Shown: positions 58,265 through 64,000 of the stretch, one piece after another
Layout of the letters: the number at the start of each line of letters is the position of its first letter
Numbering within the stretch: position 1 is the first letter of the stretch
Made by a program: the position numbers and the translations under genes
Notes under the pieces: model-generated
Databases searched by the model: none
What the model saw: only the letters and a program-made list of their open reading frames with translations
Told to the model about the DNA's origin: nothing
NCBI RefSeq assembly: GCF_004331265.1
Contig: NZ_SJOO01000005.1
Coordinates: forward strand, 186,001-250,000
Length of the DNA: 64,000 nucleotides
Source of the DNA: Enterobacter wuhouensis
GTDB taxonomy: Bacteria > Pseudomonadota > Gammaproteobacteria > Enterobacterales > Enterobacteriaceae
Reading direction: 5' to 3'

Positions 58265-58868
58265 TACGATCTGGCTGATTGATGACGATGAATCTATCAG
58301 AGAATCGATGATTTTTTTACTCTCGGGGATGGGCTGGGAGGTGAAGGCGTATGAAAGTATTGAGGCCTTCGTAACCGCGAAGGGTGAGAGCACGGGGATA
58401 GTCGGCTGCCTGCTGCTGGATATGCGTATGCCGGGCAAGGGCGGGCTGACGTGGCTCGAAGAGGGGAAATGGCGGTGGCCGATGCTTCCCGTCATCATCA
58501 TGACCGGGCACGGTACCGTCGACGCCTGCCGCCGGGCATTTCGTAGCGGCGTATTCGAGTTTTTCACCAAGCCGCTGGATGCTGACAAACTGATCGAAAC
58601 GGTGGGGCTGGCCTTTGAGGAGAGTCAGCGGCGGTTCGTTGCCTGGCAGGAAACGTCGCGAGTAACGGCGCGTTTTGAACAGCTCACCGCGCGGGAGCAC
58701 GAGGTGCTGACCGTGCTGATGGAAGGCTTGAGCAACAAAGAGGTGGCGGCGAAGCTCAACCTGTCGCCGAGAACGGTGGAAGCCCATCGCGCTGCGGCAT
58801 TTTCAAAGCTTGGCGTCAGCAGCCTGGTTCAGGCGATACGCGAATACGACAAATTGCAATCCGTATAA
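58257..58868 (+). CDS. FixJ-type response regulator
   Basis: 203 aa. Receiver (1-120) with acidic pair Asp10/Asp11, phosphoacceptor Asp55 in LLLDMRMPG, Thr/Lys positions (MTGHG, FTKPL), then LuxR helix-turn-helix (LTAREHEVLTVLMEGLSNKEVAAKLNLSPRTVEAHRA). GGGAGG precedes the ATG inside the kinase end. Targets are probably the flanking secreted proteins. Confidence 0.93.
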   Translation: MVNTIWLIDDDESIRESMIFLLSGMGWEVKAYESIEAFVTAKGESTGIVGCLLLDMRMPGKGGLTWLEEGKWRWPMLPVIIMTGHGTVDACRRAFRSGVFEFFTKPLDADKLIETVGLAFEESQRRFVAWQETSRVTARFEQLTAREHEVLTVLMEGLSNKEVAAKLNLSPRTVEAHRAAAFSKLGVSSLVQAIREYDKLQSV

Positions 58869-58957
58869 CTACCTGGACGATTGCGTAGTCATCCGAATTA
58901 CCTGTCGTTGCGCATCACGGTAACCTCGGGATGTCTCCCCCTTCTCGAGGATATATG

Positions 58958-59437
58958 ATGAAAAAATTAATGATGGCTGCGGCGCTGGTCGCAGGCGGCG
59001 TAACGCTGAATGCGCAGGCCGACGCGCTGAGCCAGAAAACGCTCTCTCTGGCGCAGGCAAATGCCCTGGCTACCTCCGCCATTCAGTCATGCATGGCTAA
59101 ACATTATCAGGTCACGGTGACGGTGGTTGACCGGGCGGGCGTCGTTAAAGCGGTGCAGCGAACGGATAACGCCGGTCCGCATACGGTAAAAGCCAGTGAA
59201 ATGAAGGCGTATACCGCGCTCAGTACAAAAAATGCCTCAGGCAAGGTGATGGAAGCGGCGCAGGGCAACCCGGGCGCGCAGAATATGCGTGACGTGCCGG
59301 GCTTCCTGCTGCTGGCCGGTGGCCTGCCGGTGAAAGAGGGCGACGAGGTTATCGGGGCGATTGGTATTGGCGGAGCGCCGGGCGGCAATCTTGATGAAGC
59401 CTGCGCTCAGGCGGCCATTGACGGGTTGAAAAAATAG
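58958..59437 (+). CDS. Secreted HbpS/GlcG-family protein (DUF336)
   Basis: 159 aa from ATG 58958 (GAGG seven bases upstream; ATG 58955 also possible). Signal peptide to about residue 21 (AQA-DALS). The core has the family pattern: VTVTVVDRAGVVKAVQRTDNAGPHT, KAYTALSTK, PGFLLLAGGLPV, GAIGIGGAPGG. Relatives include Streptomyces HbpS, a secreted haem-binding protein that modulates the SenS/SenR two-component system. Its place right after a kinase/regulator pair, 89 bases away, suggests a similar accessory-sensor role. Confidence 0.82.
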   Translation: MKKLMMAAALVAGGVTLNAQADALSQKTLSLAQANALATSAIQSCMAKHYQVTVTVVDRAGVVKAVQRTDNAGPHTVKASEMKAYTALSTKNASGKVMEAAQGNPGAQNMRDVPGFLLLAGGLPVKEGDEVIGAIGIGGAPGGNLDEACAQAAIDGLKK

Positions 59438-59441
59438 GGCA

Positions 59442-59470
59442 TAAAAAAAGCACCGGGATGCCCGGTGCTT
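59442..59470. terminator. Bidirectional terminator between the HbpS-like gene and the small minus-strand gene
   Basis: AGCACCGGG and CCCGGTGCT arms with loop ATG. On the minus strand a run of seven T follows, so it is strongest for the small gene at 59476-59616. Confidence 0.82.
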
Positions 59471-59475
59471 CGTAA

Positions 59476-59616
59476 TCAGATCTTGCAGGCATCGCCGCAG
59501 TCGTCATCGGCGATAATCGCCTGCGCTTTTTTGTCCGCATCGTCCAGACGTTCCGCGTTACGCTCTTCCGCTTCATCCAGTCCGTTAAAGACCAGGTTAT
59601 CGAGATCAATTTCCAT
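59476..59616 (-). CDS. Small acidic protein with C-terminal Cys pair, unrecognised
   Basis: 46 aa, strongly acidic (MEIDLDNLVFNGLDEAEERN..., ending DDDCGDACKI). AGG lies seven bases before the ATG and a good terminator follows, so it is a likely complete gene too short for routine ORF tables. The C-terminal CGDAC (CxxxC) after an acidic run could bind a metal or be a modification site. It is divergent from an MBL-fold gene. Function unknown. Confidence 0.6.
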   Translation of the reverse strand: MEIDLDNLVFNGLDEAEERNAERLDDADKKAQAIIADDDCGDACKI

Positions 59617-59741
59617 GTGTTACCTGCGTTATTCAGTTTGTGATACTGGCACAGTATAAGCCAAAAAAACCGCGCAATGCACCTCGCAGCACATAAGGAT
59701 AATCCCTGCCATACTCAGTGCTTTATTGCTGAGGAAAGCTC

Positions 59742-60524
59742 ATGATTACACTCTGTAAAACCTGCGGTACCTCGTATGCGAAGCGGCCAGAAGCGTGCCC
59801 GGTTTGTGAAGACGATCGTCAGTATGTGCCTATCACCGGCCAGGCGTGGATTGATTTTGACGCCCTCACCGCCACGCACGTCAATAAATGGCAACAGCTT
59901 GAGCCGCAGCTGCTGAGCATCAAAACGGTTCCCTCGTTTGCCATTAACCAGCGTGCGCTACTCCTGCGAACCCCGCAGGGCAATATCCTGTGGGACTGCA
60001 TTCCCAATCTCGATCCGGCAACCCAGTCGCTGGTGGCTGCGCTGGGCGGCATTCGCGCGATCGCGATTTCTCACCCGCACTACTACAGCACGATGCAGGA
60101 CTGGGCGAAGGCGTTTGACGCGCCGGTTTACCTTCATGCCAGCGATCGGGAGTGGGTGATGCGCGACAGCCCGGCAATACGCTTCTGGGAGGGAGATTCG
60201 CTGGAGCTCGCGCCGGCGGTGACGCTCCTGCGTCTTGGCGGACACTTTGCGGGTGGAACGGTACTACACTGGCAGGAGGGGGAGGGCGCGCTGCTGGCGG
60301 GCGATATCCTGCAGGTCACGCCGGGTAAAAATGCCGTTTCGTTTATGTGGAGCTATCCTAATATGCTTCCGCTGCCGGCCAGTGAAATTGAACGGATGAC
60401 CGGCTGCCTGCGGGGCATGAGATTTTCACGCCTGTACGGCGCATTTGAAGGGCAGAACATCCTGAGCAACGCCGATGACGTTGTGCAGCGGTCGGGCCAG
60501 AAATATATTGCTTGTCTCGGGTAA
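59742..60524 (+). CDS. MBL-fold protein with N-terminal zinc ribbon
   Basis: 260 aa. Residues 1-25 form a rubredoxin/zinc-ribbon-like knuckle pair (Cys5, Cys8, Cys19, Cys22). The rest is a metallo-beta-lactamase fold: HPHYYSTM in place of HxHxDH, GGHFAGGTVLHW and AGDIL. The Asp and second His of the first motif are missing (Tyr-Ser), so metal binding is reduced or changed. Could be a degenerate hydrolase or binding protein. Not recognised from E. coli K-12. Confidence 0.75.
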   Translation: MITLCKTCGTSYAKRPEACPVCEDDRQYVPITGQAWIDFDALTATHVNKWQQLEPQLLSIKTVPSFAINQRALLLRTPQGNILWDCIPNLDPATQSLVAALGGIRAIAISHPHYYSTMQDWAKAFDAPVYLHASDREWVMRDSPAIRFWEGDSLELAPAVTLLRLGGHFAGGTVLHWQEGEGALLAGDILQVTPGKNAVSFMWSYPNMLPLPASEIERMTGCLRGMRFSRLYGAFEGQNILSNADDVVQRSGQKYIACLG

Positions 60525-60596
60525 AGTACGGTGGGTAAACTTCAGGAGCGTGATCTTGATCATGCCTAAACTAAAACAGATAAAAGAGAAATTGCT

Positions 60597-61232
60597 ATGC
60601 AACATATCATTGAAGGTTTTCTCAGCTTTCAAAAAGAGATTTTCCCGCAACGTAAAGAGCTCTTCCGCAGTTTAGCGTCCAGCCAGAATCCCAAAGCGTT
60701 GTTCATCTCCTGCTCCGACAGCCGTCTCGTGCCAGAGCTGGTAACCCAGCAAGAGCCGGGACAGCTCTTTGTCATTCGAAATGCTGGTAACATTGTGCCA
60801 CCGTTCGGGCCAGAGCCTGGCGGCGTCTCGGCGACGATTGAGTACGCGGTGGTGGCGCTGGGCGTGACCGACATCGTCATCTGCGGCCACTCCAACTGCG
60901 GCGCGATGAAGGCAATTGCCGACAACGCCAACCTTGAGCCGATGCCCGCGGTTTCCCACTGGCTGCGCTACTCCGATGCGGCGAAGGCCGTGGTTGAGAA
61001 GAAAACCTGGGATCGACCAATCGACAAAGTGAACGCGATGGTCCAGGAAAACGTGTTTGCGCAGCTGAGCAACATCAAAACCCATCCGTCCGTTGCGGTT
61101 GGCCTGCGCAACAACGCGATCCGCCTGCACGGCTGGGTGTATGACATTGAAAGCGGCGACATTCGCGCGCTGGATAAAGAGACGAAAACCTTCATTTCAC
61201 TGTCTGAAAATCCTGACGTATTCTTCGAATAA
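60597..61232 (+). CDS. Beta-class carbonic anhydrase (CynT-like)
   Basis: 211 aa, very similar along its length to E. coli CynT. Zinc ligands Cys39, His98 and Cys101 ([15 protein letters not shown]) and the Asp41/Arg43 pair are present. Interconverts CO2 and bicarbonate. No cyanase gene is nearby, so a link to cyanate is not supported; general bicarbonate supply is likely. Confidence 0.9.
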   Translation: MQHIIEGFLSFQKEIFPQRKELFRSLASSQNPKALFISCSDSRLVPELVTQQEPGQLFVIRNAGNIVPPFGPEPGGVSATIEYAVVALGVTDIVICGHSNCGAMKAIADNANLEPMPAVSHWLRYSDAAKAVVEKKTWDRPIDKVNAMVQENVFAQLSNIKTHPSVAVGLRNNAIRLHGWVYDIESGDIRALDKETKTFISLSENPDVFFE

Positions 61233-61242
61233 TCAGACCCGG

Positions 61243-61260
61243 CGGGGCACGGAAGCCCCG
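61243..61260. terminator. Hairpin between the carbonic anhydrase and ydhS genes
   Basis: CGGGGC and GCCCCG arms around ACGGAA, between the convergent stops. No T run, so termination strength is uncertain. Confidence 0.4.
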
Positions 61261-62856
61261 TCAGTCCTCCACGAAGGGCAGTTTTCTGCGCGACCGGGAG
61301 GCGGGTCTTTCCGCCGCTTTGGCCATCGCTTCCCCCCTTACGGCGCACTCTTCCAGCCCCTGAACGAAGGGTTGATCGTGCATCAGCCAGGGTATCGCGC
61401 CGAACGCGATGCGCCCACGCAGCTTATCGGGGGCCTTTAAGGTGTAATCCTCTCCCAGATCGGGTAAATCCTCTCCCGTTTCCATCAGCTGCCTGCGCAG
61501 CGTAGGGAAGGGCAGATCCTTCGTTTTGAGCGGTTTTTGCCCGCGCGCATCAATGAACACGTCGAAGCGCCAGGTTTGCTCATTGCTGGTAATCACGGTT
61601 TGAGCGGTGCCGATATCCAGATCGTAGTCGTCGCCGAGTGCCGCCACGCTGATGATACCGGCTTCGCGAAGCGCAAGTAATCGGCGTATAGACTGCGGCG
61701 GAATGGCGGCATAGTTATCAATAAACACGCGCTCCAGCCCCGTTTTGAACCGCTCCCTGTCGCGCTCGTTGAGGACCGGAACGATCCCGGAAATCACCTC
61801 ATGGAGCCGAAGGACGGTATAGCGCCAGGCCACGGTGCGGCGCTCGCGCTTGTTACGCTCAACCTCCCTGAGGTTCTCTTCGGCCCAGGTAAAGGGCCCG
61901 TGCTGTTTGCGCTCCTCAAACCATGCGTCGCGGATGCTGTCTGCGGTCAGCGTATGTAGCGATACCTTCTTGCACCAGGCCGTGTCGGACAGCTCCAGCT
62001 CCTTAACGATCAGGGCAAATATACGGTCAAGCAGGCCATCAGCGCCTTTTGCTATCTCGTTTTCAACCACGGTCTCGGTCAAAACCGAGAGCGGCTCGTA
62101 AGGAATAGGGCAGTAGAAATCGGCCTCGGGCAGAATGCCCGTCCGGGACATCAGCACAATGCTTAAGCCTTCGCTGCCTTTATCGAGAATGAACTTGCCG
62201 TCTGTAAAATCCCCATGCTGCATAACCACCGCCATGGCGGCGTCCAGCCCGCTTAGGGAGGTTCCCATTATTCCAACGCGACAGGCGGGAATGCGGGCAC
62301 ACATCAGCCCGGACCAGGGGCTTGGGAAGAAGGTTCGCGTGGCTTCCTCTTCGTCCGGCCAGACGTGCCCCGTGGCGACAATGGCAAGATCAAACCGCTC
62401 GGGGTGCGGGGCACCGTTAACGGAAAGCGTTACGCCGTTTTCGGCGGCGTCGATATCGGTGACTTCCGCGGACTCGTGGGTTGTGACCTGAAACCCCCGC
62501 TTTTTGGCCTCTTTGACAACGGTCAGAAAGCTGTCGCGAAAGTATTCGCCCAGCAAAATTCGCGGTAAAAATTGTCGGTCGTGCAGGCTGGCTTTATCCA
62601 CCTTAAAGCGCGCCAGATGGGCGTCACTCCGGCCTTTCAGCCAGTCGAGGTAGGTCATGAATAAAGGCGGAATTTCAATACTGGCGATATTCGCCAGCAT
62701 CAGACGAGAGTTATCATCGTCGCTATAGGGCATACCCACGCCGGCGTCTTCTGCTTTTTCAAATACCGAGACGGCGAGAGGGGTGCGGTTTTTCAGTAGT
62801 GAATAAAAGGTGTAAATCCCTGTGGGGCCGGAGCCGATAATCGCTATCTTCTTCAT
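61261..62856 (-). CDS. ydhS: FAD/NAD(P)-binding protein YdhS
   Basis: 531 aa (E. coli YdhS 534). N-terminal Rossmann FAD motif IAIIGSGPTGIYTFYSLL (GxGxxG), second dinucleotide region VGIMGTSLSGLDAAMAV near 190-210, and Arg-rich C-terminus. Family of HI0933/FAD-NAD(P)-binding proteins without proven reaction. In E. coli ydhS lies near valV-valW, as here, though ydhR is missing between. Confidence 0.88.
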   Translation of the reverse strand: MKKIAIIGSGPTGIYTFYSLLKNRTPLAVSVFEKAEDAGVGMPYSDDDNSRLMLANIASIEIPPLFMTYLDWLKGRSDAHLARFKVDKASLHDRQFLPRILLGEYFRDSFLTVVKEAKKRGFQVTTHESAEVTDIDAAENGVTLSVNGAPHPERFDLAIVATGHVWPDEEEATRTFFPSPWSGLMCARIPACRVGIMGTSLSGLDAAMAVVMQHGDFTDGKFILDKGSEGLSIVLMSRTGILPEADFYCPIPYEPLSVLTETVVENEIAKGADGLLDRIFALIVKELELSDTAWCKKVSLHTLTADSIRDAWFEERKQHGPFTWAEENLREVERNKRERRTVAWRYTVLRLHEVISGIVPVLNERDRERFKTGLERVFIDNYAAIPPQSIRRLLALREAGIISVAALGDDYDLDIGTAQTVITSNEQTWRFDVFIDARGQKPLKTKDLPFPTLRRQLMETGEDLPDLGEDYTLKAPDKLRGRIAFGAIPWLMHDQPFVQGLEECAVRGEAMAKAAERPASRSRRKLPFVED

Positions 62857-62955
62857 CGACAGTCTTCCTGTATTTTTTCCATGAGAAAAGCGTAGCAGGT
62901 GAAACGCCAGGAAATCAGGATATTGAGATTATTCAGGATACTAAGAGAGGATTTG

Positions 62956-62980
62956 CACCATTTCAGGACTGAAATGGTGC
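62956..62980 (-). other. Hairpin sharing the CCA end of tRNA-Val
   Basis: GCACCATTTC and GAAATGGTGC are complementary arms; the minus-strand 5' arm is the GCACCA 3' end of tRNA valW plus four bases. No strong T run follows. It may mark the 3' processing or termination region of the tRNA transcript. Confidence 0.5.
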
Positions 62981-63051
62981 GTCCGAGTGGACTCGAACCA
63001 CCGACCCCCACCATGTCAAGGTGGTGCTCTAACCAACTGAGCTACGGACGC
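62975..63051 (-). tRNA. valW: tRNA-Val (GAC)
   Basis: 77 nt with encoded CCA. Acceptor GCGTCCG/CGGACGC, anticodon GAC at 63017-63015, GGTTCGAGTCC T arm. Sequence equals E. coli valW as remembered. Confidence 0.97.
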
Positions 63052-63055
63052 AGAA

Positions 63056-63132
63056 TGGTGCGTTCAATTGGACTCGAACCAACGACCCCCACCATGTCAA
63101 GGTGGTGCTCTAACCAACTGAGCTATGAACGC
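63056..63132 (-). tRNA. valV: tRNA-Val (GAC)
   Basis: 77 nt with encoded CCA. Acceptor GCGTTCA/TGAACGC, anticodon GAC (63098-63096), otherwise like its tandem neighbour four bases downstream. Order mdtK-valV-valW is as in E. coli. Confidence 0.97.
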
Positions 63133-63255
63133 AACGTGTTGTCGGTGACAACGGGGACGAATATTAGCGGCAGAGCCTCGAACAGGCAAGAGGCAAAATG
63201 CATTTTTCTCTCTGATTTCACGCGATTGCTTCATTACCGCGCAAAGTGAAGAGAA

Positions 63256-63279
63256 AGTAGCCGCCAGCTGGCGGCTACT
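63256..63279 (-). terminator. Hairpin after mdtK
   Basis: Perfect 24-base palindrome AGTAGCCGCC-AGCT-GGCGGCTACT just after the mdtK stop; TTTCTC follows on the minus strand. Confidence 0.75.
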
Positions 63280-63285
63280 GCATAT

Positions 63286-64000
63286 TTAACGTGCGGCGCG
63301 CTGCAAAATCACCGTCGATGGCTGGCGCTGCAGGTAGCGCATGCGCAGCATCATCATGATGGCCGCCGAGGTCAGGCCGATGATAAAGCCCATCCAGAAT
63401 CCGGCTGGCCCCATACGATCGACCACCAGGTCGGTGAGCGCCAGCACGTAACCCGTCGGCAGGCCCAGCACCCAGTAGGCGATGAAGGTGATAAAGAAGA
63501 TCGAACGCGTATCTTTATACCCGCGCAGCACGCCGCTGCCGATCACCTGGATGGAGTCAGAGATCTGATAAATGGCGGCCAGCAGCATCAGGTGCGACGC
63601 CAGGATAACCACCTCCGGGTTGTCATTATAAAGGAGGGCAATTTGCTCGCGCAGCGCGACGGTAAAGAGCGCGGTGCAGGCGGCCATGCACACGCCAACG
63701 CCTAAACCCGTGCGCGCAGCCGTTTGCGCATCAAGCGTAGATCCCTGCCCCAGGCGGAAGCCCACGCGGATCGTCACGGCTGCCGCCAGCGACATCGGCA
63801 GAACGAACATCAGGGAGCTGAAGTTTAGCGCAATCTGGTGGCCTGCCACGTCGATAATCCCGAGCGGCGAAACCAGCAGGGCCACAACGGCAAACAGCGT
63901 CACTTCAAAGAACAGCGCCAGTGCGATAGGGAGCCCTAGCTGCACCAGACGCTTCATGATGCTCCAGTCCGGCGTGCTGAACCGGTTTTCGTTCCGAATA
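63286..64000 (-). CDS. mdtK: Multidrug efflux MATE transporter MdtK (C-terminal part)
   Basis: 238 codons are visible; the gene runs out of the window at 64000. The frame continues through the internal Met at 63957 to the edge ([14 protein letters not shown] before it), so that Met is not the start. The part seen matches the second MATE half: [69 protein letters not shown], and the C-terminal LQRAAR. Na+-coupled drug exporter of the inner membrane (NorM type). Confidence 0.95.
   Translation of the reverse strand, partial: IRNENRFSTPDWSIMKRLVQLGLPIALALFFEVTLFAVVALLVSPLGIIDVAGHQIALNFSSLMFVLPMSLAAAVTIRVGFRLGQGSTLDAQTAARTGLGVGVCMAACTALFTVALREQIALLYNDNPEVVILASHLMLLAAIYQISDSIQVIGSGVLRGYKDTRSIFFITFIAYWVLGLPTGYVLALTDLVVDRMGPAGFWMGFIIGLTSAAIMMMLRMRYLQRQPSTVILQRAAR

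Noticed and set aside
60597..61232. Cyanate (cyn) operon because of the CynT-like gene
   Set aside because: Neither a cyanase nor a CynR-type regulator or CynX transporter is adjacent, so only carbonic anhydrase activity is claimed.

Overview
The window is chromosomal DNA from an Enterobacteriaceae species close to Enterobacter, Lelliottia or Leclercia. The evidence is a GC-rich enteric codon style, near-identity of many proteins to E. coli (Lpp, SufB, PykF, PpsA, the valV/valW tRNAs, the RprA RNA), and an E. coli-like backbone order: ydiV-selO ... aroH-ppsR-ppsA ... rprA-ydiK-ydiJ-menI-ydiH ... sufABCDSE-ldtE-lpp-pykF ... fumD ... ydhS-valW-valV-mdtK. Family assignments rest on recognition of motifs and remembered homologues; no search was run.

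Several blocks absent from the E. coli K-12 order sit in this backbone. (1) A Fur-type haem uptake operon hemP-hmuRSTUV (1.7-7.6 kb) lies between selO and aroH. (2) A cation:sugar symporter plus a GH3 glycosidase (12.8-16.6 kb) follow ppsA. (3) An accessory region of about 15 kb (22-37 kb) between ydiH and sufA holds two tandem paralogous cNMP-fold regulators, a chaperone-usher fimbrial operon ending in a LuxR-type regulator, a formate dehydrogenase H homologue with Cys in place of selenocysteine behind a sigma-54 promoter, the blue-light cluster ariR-ymgA-ycgZ / bluF-bluR, and a two-gene module that looks like a peptidoglycan amidase toxin with a lipoprotein immunity partner. (4) Between pykF and fumD lie a reverse-transsulfuration pair (cystathionine beta-synthase and gamma-lyase/synthase) and a divergent MetNIQ-like transporter (46-51.5 kb). 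(5) Between fumD and ydhS lie a polar amino-acid ABC transporter, a secreted DUF1996-like protein, a FixL/FixJ-style two-component system followed by a secreted HbpS/GlcG-type protein, a small acidic Cys-containing protein, an MBL-fold protein and a beta-carbonic anhydrase.

The less ordinary signals are: three copies of the palindrome GTCTA-N4-TAGAC in the divergent region between the fimbrial operon and the paralogous regulators, with a degenerate fourth copy before the first regulator; the amidase/lipoprotein pair bracketed by a 26-bp direct repeat (24/26 identical); the Cys140 formate dehydrogenase with GG-N10-GC promoter and a perfect 13-bp inverted repeat upstream; and a kinase/regulator/HbpS set that resembles the Streptomyces SenS/SenR/HbpS sensing system.

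Gene starts were chosen by Shine-Dalgarno position and family length, so many differ from the longest open frame. No rRNA, CRISPR array, integrase, transposase or insertion sequence was seen.
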